Source: Mucilaginibacter geliditolerans (lineage in GTDB: Bacteria > Bacteroidota > Bacteroidia > Sphingobacteriales > Sphingobacteriaceae). Taken from it: a DNA stretch of 64,000 nucleotides. Shown piece by piece: positions 37,237 to 45,813 of the stretch. The notes beneath the pieces are model-generated. The model ran no database searches. It saw only the letters and a program-made list of their open reading frames with translations, and had not been told where the DNA came from. Position 1 is the first letter of the stretch; each line of letters starts with the position of its first letter. The stretch covers positions 124,001 to 188,000 of the forward strand of contig NZ_JACHBY010000006.1 of the NCBI RefSeq assembly GCF_014200495.1. The letters are read 5' to 3'. The position numbers were made by a program, and so were the translations under genes.

Positions 37237-37578
37237 TTAATTTTTTATTCCTAAAAGGGCCGACTTATGGTGCGCCCATGCTATGTACAGATCGGCATCG
37301 TGTGTTTCATGTATGTTATAATACAGTTCGGTGCCATCTTTAAGTTCGCCAAGCTGGTTAAGTTCGGCTACATCAATAAACTGCCATTGTACGGTTTGCT
37401 TATTGTTGTTTAAAAAGCTATCCTGATTTGCGCGACCTATGTGGCTGGCTTTTTCAAAGGCTGTATATTCGCTATCGGCATTTATGAGCCTTAATTGTTC
37501 ATCAAATTGCGCATGATGGTTACCATCACCGCTGATCACCCTGAAAACTAATTTTGCTACGTACCAATTCATAATCAA
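37237..37578 (-). CDS. DUF4288-family small protein
   Basis: 113 aa. MNWYVAKLVFRVISGDG..HAQFDEQLRLI and a central A..KAS.IGR..Q pattern fit DUF4288, a small alpha/beta protein of unknown function. Translation probably starts at the second Met (MNWYVA). It lies between the LiaF-like gene and the kinase with gaps of about 20 bp on each side, so it belongs to the same operon. Confidence 0.75.
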   Translation of the reverse strand: MIMNWYVAKLVFRVISGDGNHHAQFDEQLRLINADSEYTAFEKASHIGRANQDSFLNNNKQTVQWQFIDVAELNQLGELKDGTELYYNIHETHDADLYIAWAHHKSALLGIKN

Positions 37579-37595
37579 ACTAATTTTAATCTTAA

Positions 37596-38477
37596 TTAAT
37601 AGCTGCGTACATCTACGCCGGCAAAAATTGAAACTCCTTTTAGTACAAGCACCTTACTGCCATCGGCTCCGGTTGATTTTATTCTTTTATCATCAACGCT
37701 GCCAAACACGGCTGCCATATCTGATACTACCTGCCAGTTTGATGGCACAATGATTTTGGTGCCGCCAAATATCTGGGTGATATCAATTACTACGCGGCCC
37801 TGTATATCGGCCTGGGTAAAATCAAGTTCGGCACCGCCAAAAATGTTCACTATTTCGCCGCCTTTAAAGTTTTTTGAGAGGATGGTTTTGTTAACCCCGC
37901 CAAAAACTGATACGGTATCTAAATAATCATCGCCCTTTAAAAATGCACTTTTATAGCTGCCGGTAGGCGGTATATTTGTTGAGCCTGTGCCTGTATTTGC
38001 GCTCGGTCTGGTTCCTGATGGATCCTGTGGTGCATCAACCGGGGTAACCGGGGTAATTACAGGTTCGAAAGGGTTGCCACTGCGGTACTGGTGTTTGTTC
38101 CATTTATCTTCCCATTTCCGGCTCCATTTATCCTGGTCGCCGGGATGGCTGCGCCTAACTATGAGCCATATGCCAAATACGATGATAGCAAGCGGCCATA
38201 TTGCGGCATGCACATTGTAATCGGGCAGGGCATCATCCAGTAAAAAAACACAGCCTATGAGCAGCATAATGAGCCAGGATGAATTACGGAAATTGCTTCT
38301 GGCACCTATAAATATTCCCCATATGATAAGCCACATGGGCCACCTGAACAACCAGTGCGGGAAGAAGAAGAAGTCGAGTTGCTGAAACAGGAAAATGATG
38401 CCTATTCCCAGCAAAATAAGTCCGGCAAATACTTTGCCTTTACCGGGCTCTTTTGGATATTCTATATTGTCACTCAT
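37596..38477 (-). CDS. LiaF-like membrane protein (DUF5668 plus cell-wall-stress domain)
   Basis: 293 aa. Four transmembrane segments lie in the first ~110 residues. A Pro/Thr/Ser-rich linker follows (about 135-175), then a right-handed beta-helix type domain (about 180-290: SVFGGVNKTIL, IVNIFGGAELDF, ITQIFGGTKIIVP, MAAVFGSVDDKR, GVSIFAGVDVRS). The repeated FGG/FAG steps are the signature of the LiaF/YvqF C-terminal domain. In Firmicutes, LiaF restrains a LiaS/LiaR-type kinase system. Linkage to a LytS/LytTR pair suggests an analogous envelope-stress role. Confidence 0.82.
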   Translation of the reverse strand: MSDNIEYPKEPGKGKVFAGLILLGIGIIFLFQQLDFFFFPHWLFRWPMWLIIWGIFIGARSNFRNSSWLIMLLIGCVFLLDDALPDYNVHAAIWPLAIIVFGIWLIVRRSHPGDQDKWSRKWEDKWNKHQYRSGNPFEPVITPVTPVDAPQDPSGTRPSANTGTGSTNIPPTGSYKSAFLKGDDYLDTVSVFGGVNKTILSKNFKGGEIVNIFGGAELDFTQADIQGRVVIDITQIFGGTKIIVPSNWQVVSDMAAVFGSVDDKRIKSTGADGSKVLVLKGVSIFAGVDVRSY

Positions 38478-38489
38478 GATATTTCTTTA

Positions 38490-38885
38490 TTAAATGTTGT
38501 TAATGTTGCCGGTAGTGCTGTCATTGCGTTTTTCCCAATTAGCGCCGTTCCAGCGTTGGTCGTGCCTCATGATCTGGTGTACGCCAAAAGCTATCAGCAA
38601 CAATGGCCAAATGGTGCCTGCACCTAAAGCCGGTATAATATTAGGCAATAAAAATATAACACCAAGCATTACATAAATAATCCAGTTGGTTTTTTTGAAA
38701 TTATGTTTGGCGCCCACATATAAGCCGAAGATAATTAATATTAACGGCCAGCTAAAAAGCCAGTGCGGGAATAAAAAGAAACCGATATGTTTAAACAACA
38801 GGGCAAGGCCTATTACCAGGAAAATCATACCTGTTGTGGTCTTAGCGTTATGTGCTGGTTGTGGATTGTTTATTTGATTTTCCAT
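38490..38885 (-). CDS. DUF5668-type membrane protein
   Basis: 131 aa with four hydrophobic segments (about 17-35, 40-58, 65-85, 88-105). It is clearly related to the N-terminal half of the next gene (shared FFLFPHWLFSWPLILIIFGL / FFFFPHWLFRWPMWLIIWGI), so one arose by duplication and loss or gain of the beta-helix domain. It is first in the operon; the promoter box is at 38911-38918. Confidence 0.75.
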   Translation of the reverse strand: MENQINNPQPAHNAKTTTGMIFLVIGLALLFKHIGFFLFPHWLFSWPLILIIFGLYVGAKHNFKKTNWIIYVMLGVIFLLPNIIPALGAGTIWPLLLIAFGVHQIMRHDQRWNGANWEKRNDSTTGNINNI

Positions 38886-38910
38886 GATCTTTCTAATTTT
38901 AAATCTTAAC

Positions 38911-38918
38911 CAAATGTA
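38911..38918 (-). promoter_or_regulatory. -7 promoter element of the LiaF-LytS-LytTR operon
   Basis: Minus-strand TACATTTG fits TAnnTTTG and lies 25 bp before the start of the first gene. Confidence 0.6.
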
Positions 38919-39090
38919 CAGCGCATAACAGGGCCACCCTATGCAATATTGGTGGTATGAATAAAGATGTCGGTGAGTTGGGAAAAATAGTCGGTGAAAA
39001 ATTGAGAGGGGCTTTTACCGGAGAGGTGTTATTATGTTATTGAGGAGAGTGTACATCATGCTTGATGAACAATCCCCCCCCCAAAAAAAC

Positions 39091-40164
39091 TTAAACCGCC
39101 GGTTCCTGCTGACTCAAACAATGGAAACTGCCTAATCCCCAGATAATATCGGTGGAATCAATGCCTACAACTTTACGGTCGGGGAAGCATTGCTGCAATA
39201 TTTCAAGCGCTATGGCGTCTTTGTCGCAACGGTACGTTGGTACTACCACAGCCGCGTTACCGATGTAAAAATTCGCGTAGGATGCAGGTAAACGCTGCTC
39301 ATCATAAATAACCGGATCGGGCATGGGCAGCTCAATAATGTTGAGTGCTTTGCCATTCAGCAGGCGCATGGTTTTAAGGGTTTCCAGGTTCTCCTGTAAT
39401 ATGTGGTAGTTCTCATCTTCCGGGTTTTCTTCCACAACGGTTACCACGGTATCTTTGTTTACAAAACGGGTAATATCATCAATATGGCCGTCGGTATCAT
39501 CGCCGATGATGCCATCACCCAGCCATAAAACCTGCTCAACACCATAATAGTTTTTCAAGTATTCCTCAATTTGTTCTTTTGTGAGATGCGGGTTGCGGTT
39601 CTCATTCAGTAGACAGGCGGTAGTGGTTAATACAGTGCCTGCGCCATTAAAATCAACCGAGCCACCTTCCATCACAATACCCGGATGGTAAACCGGTAAG
39701 CCAAAATGCTCGCCTATTTTGGTTGGGATAACATCATCCAGATCAAACGGTGGATATTTGCCACCCCAGGCGTTATAACCCCAGTCGACGATAACTTTCT
39801 CCTTAGTATCGCTATTGATCAAAAACGCTGGTCCATGATCACGACACCAGGCATCATTGGTTGGGAATTCGAAAAATTCAACTTTAGTCAGGTCAACACC
39901 AGCAGCCAGCAATTGTTCCTTAGCAAAAGCAGCCATTTGCTCATCAACCACGTTTATGCGCACCAGTTCGCCTTCGGTTAATACCTTAACAAACTCAGCG
40001 TACTTGCTGTATATCATGCCGATCTTCCCCGGCCATGATTCCTCTTTATGAGGCCAGCTCAGCCAGGTAGCAGTATGTGGTGCCCATTCGGCGGGGAAGT
40101 GGAAGCCACTACCAGTCGGAAAGTCGGAAAGTCCGGAAGTCCGGAAGTTTTGATTTGCTGCCAT
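39091..40164 (-). CDS. aguA: Agmatine deiminase
   Basis: 357 aa. It converts agmatine to N-carbamoylputrescine (peptidyl-arginine-deiminase-fold enzyme, cytosol). FHFPAEWAPHTATWLSWPH (about 21-39) is the normal N-terminal motif. NDAWCRDHGPAF (about 102-113) and GDGIIGDDTDGHIDD (active-site Asp/His) follow, and HCLSQQ near the end holds catalytic Cys349. The usual GGGNIHC motif here reads GLGSFHC. Residues about 7-18 (FRTSGLSDFPTG) are encoded by a tccggacttcc-type repeat, apparently contributed by the neighbouring insertion. The start ATG is 1 bp after the stop of the four-helix-bundle gene. Confidence 0.93.
   Translation of the reverse strand: MAANQNFRTSGLSDFPTGSGFHFPAEWAPHTATWLSWPHKEESWPGKIGMIYSKYAEFVKVLTEGELVRINVVDEQMAAFAKEQLLAAGVDLTKVEFFEFPTNDAWCRDHGPAFLINSDTKEKVIVDWGYNAWGGKYPPFDLDDVIPTKIGEHFGLPVYHPGIVMEGGSVDFNGAGTVLTTTACLLNENRNPHLTKEQIEEYLKNYYGVEQVLWLGDGIIGDDTDGHIDDITRFVNKDTVVTVVEENPEDENYHILQENLETLKTMRLLNGKALNIIELPMPDPVIYDEQRLPASYANFYIGNAAVVVPTYRCDKDAIALEILQQCFPDRKVVGIDSTDIIWGLGSFHCLSQQEPAV
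40116..40150. repeat. tccggaagt-type tandem repeat inside the aguA 5' end
   Basis: gtcggaaagtcggaaagtc and cggaagtccggaagt. It is the inverted counterpart of the two gactttcgg repeats at 40535-40640 on the other side of the four-helix-bundle gene. It is translated as part of AguA. Confidence 0.75.
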
Positions 40165-40165
40165 A

Positions 40166-40519
40166 TTATTTTAGCGTATTTCGTAAAGAGTTTAGCATAA
40201 CTAAAATCTCTTCACATTGCTGGTATAGTTTTCTAAAAGTATCTTCTTTAATTAAATCTCTTTTTTGAGCAAGATATAAACATCCGACAACCTCAATATC
40301 CGGCCGTAAGGCGTAGCCTAAAAATTTATTAAACTCAGCATTAGATTGTCCTGTTGATCCTTCAGCAATATTTAATGATACAGAATCGGCGGCCCGTTTT
40401 ATTTGTGCGGTTAATACAAAGAGTTCATCTTTCGGGAAAGTTTTAGTTAAAGTATGTATGTCACTTGATAAGTCGACAGCTTTTTGCCAAACCAATAATT
40501 TCTCAAACTTAAAACTCAT
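40166..40519 (-). CDS. Four-helix-bundle protein (S23 / ribosomal-intervening-sequence family)
   Basis: 117 aa, all-helical. The family pattern is clear: FEKLLVWQKAVDLSSDIHTLTK (5-26), FPKDELFVLTAQIKRAADSVSLNIAEGS (28-55), FNKFLGYALRPDIEVVGCLYLAQ (63-85). The family includes proteins encoded in 23S rRNA intervening sequences and the Avd accessory proteins of diversity-generating retroelements; stand-alone members have no known function. It is wedged between aguB and aguA and flanked by inverted copies of a gacttccgg/gactttcgg repeat, which suggests a mobile cassette. No reverse transcriptase is present. Confidence 0.88.
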   Translation of the reverse strand: MSFKFEKLLVWQKAVDLSSDIHTLTKTFPKDELFVLTAQIKRAADSVSLNIAEGSTGQSNAEFNKFLGYALRPDIEVVGCLYLAQKRDLIKEDTFRKLYQQCEEILVMLNSLRNTLK

Positions 40520-40534
40520 TTAGGCTCCTCTATT

Positions 40535-40640
40535 ATTTTCTCTCTTTTCTGACTTCCGGTCTTTCCCGACTTTCGGACTAAAATTACTCGTTTTTTACTT
40601 TCGGACTTTCGGTCTTCCCGACTTTCGGACTAAAATTAAT
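40535..40640. repeat. Two direct copies of a ~40-bp gactttcgg repeat
   Basis: Copy 1 (about 40537-40573): gacttccggtctttcccgac, then tttcggactaaaatta. Copy 2 (about 40596-40639): ggactttcggtcttcccgac, then tttcggactaaaatta. They fill the whole gap between the aguB stop and the start of the four-helix-bundle gene. The opposite-orientation relative is at 40116-40150. Confidence 0.8.
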
Positions 40641-41505
40641 CTCCGTCTATTAATCTTTTAGTTATAGGCTGATAAGAATCAATCCTCCTATCCCTTAAAA
40701 ACGGCCAGTGACTCCTGTAATAATCTGATTTATTCAAATCCAGCTCCTGCACAATGATCTCTTCCTCGGTATGCGATGCCTGGTAAAGTACTCTGCCAAA
40801 CGGATTGGCAACAAATGATCCTCCCCAGAAATCGACACCCGCCTCATGACCCGACCGGTTAACGCTTACCACGTGTACGCCGTTCGCAATGGCGTGCGAG
40901 CGTTGTATGGTTTGCCAGGCGTTGTATTGCTCGGTATTGGTAGCCTCATCCTGTGTGGTGGCCCAGCCTATTGCGGTTGGATAAAATAATATCTCGGCGC
41001 CCATTAAAGCGGTAATGCGGGCTGCTTCGGGGTACCATTGGTCCCAGCAGATGAGTACGCCTATTGTGGCAAATTTGGTTTTGAAAACCTTATAACCTAA
41101 ATCGCCAGGGGTGAAGTAGAATTTTTCGTAAAAACCCGGATCATCGGGGATATGCATTTTGCGGTATTTGCCTAAGTAGGTACCATCGGCATCTAAAACA
41201 GCAGTTGTATTATGGTAAACACCCATAGCGCGTTTCTCAAACAAGGATGCAATAACCACAACGCCTAATTCGGCAGCTACGGCTGATATCGCATCGGTTG
41301 ATGGGCCGGGAATAGCTTCGGCTAGCTGGAAATTGTCGTAATTTTCTTCATCGCAAAAATAAAGAGAGGTAAACAGTTCCTGCAGGCAGATGATCTGCGC
41401 GCCCTGTTTGGCCGCTTCCCTTACTTTAGCAATTGCCTTATCTAAATTCTGTTGTTTGTCGGCACTGCAGCTCATCTGCACCAGGCCTACTTTTACATTA
41501 CTCAT
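40636..41505 (-). CDS. aguB: N-carbamoylputrescine amidase
   Basis: 289 aa from the preferred start (MSNVKVGLVQMSC). The frame extends seven codons further upstream, to 41526. It is a nitrilase-fold enzyme that hydrolyses N-carbamoylputrescine to putrescine, CO2 and ammonia. The catalytic triad is Glu in CLQELF (about 43), Lys in KYRKMHIPDD (about 120) and Cys in GVLICWDQWYPE (about 157). It is first in the leftward aguB - four-helix - aguA unit and acts on the product of AguA, so the two enzymes form the agmatine-to-putrescine route. Confidence 0.94.
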   Translation of the reverse strand: MSNVKVGLVQMSCSADKQQNLDKAIAKVREAAKQGAQIICLQELFTSLYFCDEENYDNFQLAEAIPGPSTDAISAVAAELGVVVIASLFEKRAMGVYHNTTAVLDADGTYLGKYRKMHIPDDPGFYEKFYFTPGDLGYKVFKTKFATIGVLICWDQWYPEAARITALMGAEILFYPTAIGWATTQDEATNTEQYNAWQTIQRSHAIANGVHVVSVNRSGHEAGVDFWGGSFVANPFGRVLYQASHTEEEIIVQELDLNKSDYYRSHWPFLRDRRIDSYQPITKRLIDGD

Positions 41506-41798
41506 ATACCGCTTAAATTTCTGCAAAAATAAGATTTTAAAGTTAGGCCGATGTTAAAAAACAAAAAGGTTATGCTGTGCTGACATTCACCTGTTTAACA
41601 ATTGTTTATAACCTGTTTTATTATATTGTAAATAAAAAATATCTTTGAATCAGCACGTAGTCAATTAATTAACTAAACGGTTGCTTGGGGTTTTAAAAAA
41701 ATACTTGTGGCTCTGATCAAACAAAAAATTAATGTAAATATCTTATTATCAATATGACAAAACAATGCTTTAGGAATAATCTTGATGCGAAAAATAAT

Positions 41799-41806
41799 TA
41801 GCTTTG
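41799..41806 (+). promoter_or_regulatory. -7 promoter element (near-leaderless)
   Basis: TAGCTTTG, exact match, ends 7 bp before the start of the flippase-like gene, so that mRNA would have almost no leader. The rest of the 300-bp gap (41527-41813) is AT-rich and shows nothing else. Confidence 0.6.
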
Positions 41807-41813
41807 CAGCCGC

Positions 41814-42773
41814 ATGACAAAAATTGAAGACTCCATTGTAAACGAGGTGGAAGAGGAGGTTAAGCCCAAAACCTGGAAAGACAGGCTTTGGAGCGCAACA
41901 AAACTCATATTAAAGATCGCCATTACCTCGGCATTACTTTATTACGTATTTAGTAAAGTTCATTTTAGCGATGTAAAAGCAAGGCTGATAAACGCCAATT
42001 ACTGGTGGATGCTGGCAGGCGTATTTTTCTATTTCTTGTCGATGGTTGCCTCGTCATGGCGGTTACTAAGTTTCTTCAAATCCATAAATTTAAAGCTGGA
42101 TCCTAAGTTTAATTTCAGACTGTACCTTTTAGGTATATTTTATAATTTCCTGCTACCAGGCGGTATCGGGGGCGATGGCTACAAGATCTATCTGCTAAAT
42201 AAAACCTACAAATTGCCTGCTAAGAAAGTATTTTGGGCGATATTGTTTGACAGGCTTAGCGGCCTATGGGCAATTGGTTTGATCATTGTTTGCCTTAAAA
42301 TATTTGTTCCGCAAATACCTATTCATATGGCTATCCCGCTTGGCGTTTTTGCTATAGGTAGTGTTATTTATTATTTGGTGGTGATGAAGTTTTTCAAAGA
42401 TTTTGGCCGTCACTTTTTTACAGGCCATGCCAAAGCTATTTTGGTGCAGTCGTTACAGGTAATGACCATTATCATGGTACTTTTAGGTCAGGATTTCACC
42501 GGCAAATTTGCTCCATACCTGTTAGCATTCCTTATTTCGGCAATAGCAGCCGTTGTACCTGTAACCATTGGTGGTGCGGGTGCGCGTGAATTGGTTTTTC
42601 AAAAATCAGCTACTTATTTTCATATCGATGCGGGTTTGGGAATATACATCAGTATATCGTTCTACCTTATATCGTTACTGGTTGCATTAACAGGCATTTA
42701 TTATTTATTGCGTCCTAGCCGACTTACCGCAGGCCTGCCAAAAGCCGAAGAAGTACAAGAAATAAAGGAATAG
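41814..42773 (+). CDS. Lysylphosphatidylglycerol-synthase-TM / UPF0104 family membrane protein
   Basis: 319 aa. A charged N-terminal tail (about 1-25) is followed by seven or eight transmembrane helices. YNFLLPGGIGGDGYKIYLL (about 101-119) and PVTIGGAGARELVF (about 250-263) are the glycine-rich signature loops of the MprF/AglD-like flippase family. Members flip or modify lipids; the substrate here is unknown. It is a single gene, not obviously linked to its neighbours. Confidence 0.82.
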   Translation: MTKIEDSIVNEVEEEVKPKTWKDRLWSATKLILKIAITSALLYYVFSKVHFSDVKARLINANYWWMLAGVFFYFLSMVASSWRLLSFFKSINLKLDPKFNFRLYLLGIFYNFLLPGGIGGDGYKIYLLNKTYKLPAKKVFWAILFDRLSGLWAIGLIIVCLKIFVPQIPIHMAIPLGVFAIGSVIYYLVVMKFFKDFGRHFFTGHAKAILVQSLQVMTIIMVLLGQDFTGKFAPYLLAFLISAIAAVVPVTIGGAGARELVFQKSATYFHIDAGLGIYISISFYLISLLVALTGIYYLLRPSRLTAGLPKAEEVQEIKE

Positions 42774-42805
42774 CAATCTTATTCATTAGTTTTGCGTTTA
42801 TACTT

Positions 42806-42897
42806 CGTAAGAATCAAGAATTAAGAGTCAGTAGTCAAGATAAAAAAGCAATTTGTTTTTTCTTGATTCTTGCATCTTGATTCCTGACTCTTGACCA
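42806..42897. repeat. agtcaagatacaagaatc-type palindromic repeat
   Basis: Arms tcaagaattaagagtcagta / cttgattcctgactcttga flank a T/A-rich centre. A related unit lies at 49056-49162. It sits directly before the hydroxylase gene. Confidence 0.65.
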
Positions 42898-42910
42898 AAT
42901 AGACTGACCA

Positions 42911-44689
42911 ATGGCTACTTTTAATGATTTTAATAACCCGCAGGTTGCGGCATTGCCCGCTCATTTAAAACAATTTATAGTTGAGCAGCACTACGAGCAT
43001 TACACCCCTGTTGACCATGCCGTTTGGCGCTATGTAATGCGCCAGAATTACAGCTACCTTAAAAATATAGCGTACTATCCCTACATTCCAGGTCTGCAAA
43101 AGGCTGGGTTAACTATCGAAAAGATCCCTGATCTGCAGGAAATGAATAACGCGCTTGCCAAAATTGGCTGGGGTGCTGTTACTGTTGATGGTTTTATACC
43201 GCCTGCTGCCTTTATGGAATACCAGGCCTACCGCGTATTGGTTATTGCTGCGGATATACGCCAGTTAAACCATATTGAATATACCCCGGCACCTGATATT
43301 ATCCATGAGTCCGCCGGGCATGCGCCTATCATAGCTGATAAGGATTATCACGAATACCTGAGCTATTTTGGGTCGATAGGGGCTAAGGCAATGTTTTCAT
43401 CACAGGATTTTGAATTGTATGAGGCGATAAGGGCCTTATCGATATTAAAAGAAATGCCTGATGCCGATGAGGAAGAGCTTAAAAGGGCAGAGGATTTGGT
43501 AACTCATCGCCAGGATAATATGGGTGAACCATCGGAAATGGCGTTGTTAAGTCGCCTGCACTGGTGGACGGTAGAGTATGGCCTTATAGGCACATTGGAA
43601 GAACCAAAGATATATGGTGCAGGTTTATTATCATCTATAGGTGAAAGTGTGAGCTGTATGTTGCCCCACGTTAAAAAACTTTGGTATACTATTGATGCCG
43701 TTAATTATACTTATGACATCACTAAAACACAGCCACAACTGTTTGTAACCCTGAATTTCCAAAACCTGATAGATGTGCTGGAACAGTTCGCCAATACTAT
43801 GTCGTTCAGGGTTGGTGGTGCATATGGGTTAAAAAAGGCTGTTGAAAGCAGGAATACCTGTACAGCGGTTTATAGCTCGGGTTTACAAGTATCGGGCACA
43901 TTTGCTGAATTCAGCGTAGGTAAAAATAATGAACCGATCTTTATAAAAACCATTGGCCCAACAGCGCTGGCGGTAAACAATAAACAGTTAAAAGGCCATA
44001 GTAAGGATTATCATAAGGATGGCTTTAGCTCGCCGGTAGGCAGGTTGAAAGATTATGACATTCCATTAGAGGATTTCTCTGGATCGGAGCTTATTGTTTT
44101 GGGTATTGAAGAGGGTAAAGAAGCAACGCTGAATTTTGAAAACGGCATTACCGTAAGCGGGATTGTAAAAAGCATTACATCATCTGAAGGCAAAACACAG
44201 GTAATTGCTTTTGATAACTGCACAGTTAAGGATAAAAGCGGTAAAGTATTGTTTGAGCCTGATTGGGGCGTATATGATATGGCTGTGGGCGAAAAGATCA
44301 TATCAGTATTTTGCGGCGCTGCCGATAAGGAGGAATTTGTGGAGATAGTTTACAAATCAAACACCGATACGCATCACGTAAAGTATGACGATAGGACGCT
44401 TGAGCTGCATCAATTATACCAGCAGGTACGCAACCGCAGGCATACAGGCGGTGATTTTGGTTTCCTGGGCAATGTTTGGTTAAAGCTGCAGCGGGATCAT
44501 CACGACGACTGGCTTTGTGCTCTGGAGATACTGGAACTGCTCGACCATGAGAATGTTGAGCCCAGGCTTGCTGCTGAGATCAGAATCTTTCTTGAACAAA
44601 AAGCCGCTAATGAGCCTGAGTATAAAAAGCTCATTAATGATGGCTTTTACCTGATAGCGTATCCTGTGGAGCAGAAGTTGGTGGTTTAG
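42911..44689 (+). CDS. Aromatic amino acid hydroxylase (phenylalanine 4-monooxygenase) with long C-terminal region
   Basis: 592 aa. The first ~310 residues are the pterin-dependent hydroxylase domain: iron ligands in HESAGHAPIIADKDYHEYLSY (His, His, about 138-158) and a downstream Glu, plus LHWWTVEYGLIG (about 216-227). It converts phenylalanine to tyrosine, which can feed the hppD-hmgA-fah route. The remaining ~280 residues (from about 312) are not part of the usual 260-300-aa bacterial enzyme. They look like beta-rich modules (YSSGLQVSGTFAEF, NFENGITVSGIVKS) followed by a helical end. I do not recognise their function. Confidence 0.88.
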   Translation: MATFNDFNNPQVAALPAHLKQFIVEQHYEHYTPVDHAVWRYVMRQNYSYLKNIAYYPYIPGLQKAGLTIEKIPDLQEMNNALAKIGWGAVTVDGFIPPAAFMEYQAYRVLVIAADIRQLNHIEYTPAPDIIHESAGHAPIIADKDYHEYLSYFGSIGAKAMFSSQDFELYEAIRALSILKEMPDADEEELKRAEDLVTHRQDNMGEPSEMALLSRLHWWTVEYGLIGTLEEPKIYGAGLLSSIGESVSCMLPHVKKLWYTIDAVNYTYDITKTQPQLFVTLNFQNLIDVLEQFANTMSFRVGGAYGLKKAVESRNTCTAVYSSGLQVSGTFAEFSVGKNNEPIFIKTIGPTALAVNNKQLKGHSKDYHKDGFSSPVGRLKDYDIPLEDFSGSELIVLGIEEGKEATLNFENGITVSGIVKSITSSEGKTQVIAFDNCTVKDKSGKVLFEPDWGVYDMAVGEKIISVFCGAADKEEFVEIVYKSNTDTHHVKYDDRTLELHQLYQQVRNRRHTGGDFGFLGNVWLKLQRDHHDDWLCALEILELLDHENVEPRLAAEIRIFLEQKAANEPEYKKLINDGFYLIAYPVEQKLVV

Positions 44690-44839
44690 TTTTACCTATG
44701 TAAGGTCTTGTGCAATTTTCTCCCCCGGGAAGGAATCGCATAGAGCTTTGCTTTTTAATTTAAAACTATTCTTGTTAAACAAAAAATGCTAGTTTAGTAA
44801 TCTATAAAAACAATATTCCCCTTTAGGGGATCAAGGGGC

Positions 44840-45544
44840 ATGAACATCATTATAACAGGTGCCAGCAGTGGTGTTGGCTTTGAGGCGGTAATTGAACTTA
44901 TATTAACAGGCAAGCATAAAGTAATAGCACTTGCGCGCTCGCAGGATAAGCTGGAGCGTTTGCTGGAGATAGCCAATAATTTAAACCCGGAGTGCAGCTT
45001 ATATGCCATTGCCTTTGATGTTGTGCATGATGATTATGATAGCCTGCTGCAATTTATCGAAGCCAATTTTGATAACCGGATTGATGTTTTAATAAACAAT
45101 GCCGGGGTGCTGATCAACAAGAATTTTACCGAGCTTTTGGAAAGCGATTTTGTTGAAATGCTGCAAAGTAATTTCATTGGCCATGTGCGCATGATACAAG
45201 GGGTATTGCAGCTTATGCCGACCGGATCGCACATTGTAAATATTGGCAGTATGGGTGGTTTCCAGGGTAGCGCCAAGTTTCCGGGATTATCAGCATATTC
45301 GGCCAGTAAGGCCGCTTTGCACACGTTAACCGAATGTTTGGCACAGGAATTTAACGAAAAAGGTATAAAAGTAAACTGCCTTGCGCTCGGATCGGCGCAA
45401 ACTGAGATGCTTGAAAAAGCGTTCCCGGGATACGAATCGCCGGTTATGGCGTTCCAAATGGGCAAATATATAGCTGATTTTGCTTTAACGGGTCACCAGT
45501 TCTTTAACGGTAAGGTTTTACCGGTAGCGCTGTCGACCCCTTAG
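44840..45544 (+). CDS. SDR-family NAD(P)-dependent oxidoreductase
   Basis: 234 aa, a classical short-chain dehydrogenase. Cofactor loop TGASSGVG (6-13), NNAGV (about 90-94), catalytic Ser in VNIGSMGGF, YSASKAA (about 153-159; Tyr and Lys). Substrate unknown. It is a single gene with a weak cccctttaggggatcaagggg repeat just before the ATG. Confidence 0.88.
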   Translation: MNIIITGASSGVGFEAVIELILTGKHKVIALARSQDKLERLLEIANNLNPECSLYAIAFDVVHDDYDSLLQFIEANFDNRIDVLINNAGVLINKNFTELLESDFVEMLQSNFIGHVRMIQGVLQLMPTGSHIVNIGSMGGFQGSAKFPGLSAYSASKAALHTLTECLAQEFNEKGIKVNCLALGSAQTEMLEKAFPGYESPVMAFQMGKYIADFALTGHQFFNGKVLPVALSTP

Positions 45545-45813
45545 TGTAAAATAAACAAGAATTAGCTTGATCTAATTATCTCATTTTGAATATGGTAGTT
45601 GTGTATTTATTTACTCAAAGTGTATAATATTTTCCACTTTTTGAGTAATTAATTCCACTTAATTTGGCATCTTTTTTTATCGCCAGAAAAAAAATCCCCC
45701 CACTAATTTAAAACACGGTTTTTGCAAACAGGAACGATTTTTGCCTTAAATATTATATCCGCATATAGACCAAAGTTTTCTTATTTATTAACTTCTGCTA
45801 AATTAAAATTGCT

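Noticed and set aside
39074..39082. Nine-base C run downstream of aguA
   Set aside because: Located beyond the aguA stop and away from any promoter box, so no phase-variation role is suggested.
40166..40519. Diversity-generating retroelement suggested by the Avd-like four-helix protein
   Set aside because: No reverse transcriptase, template repeat or variable repeat nearby; it is a stand-alone family member.
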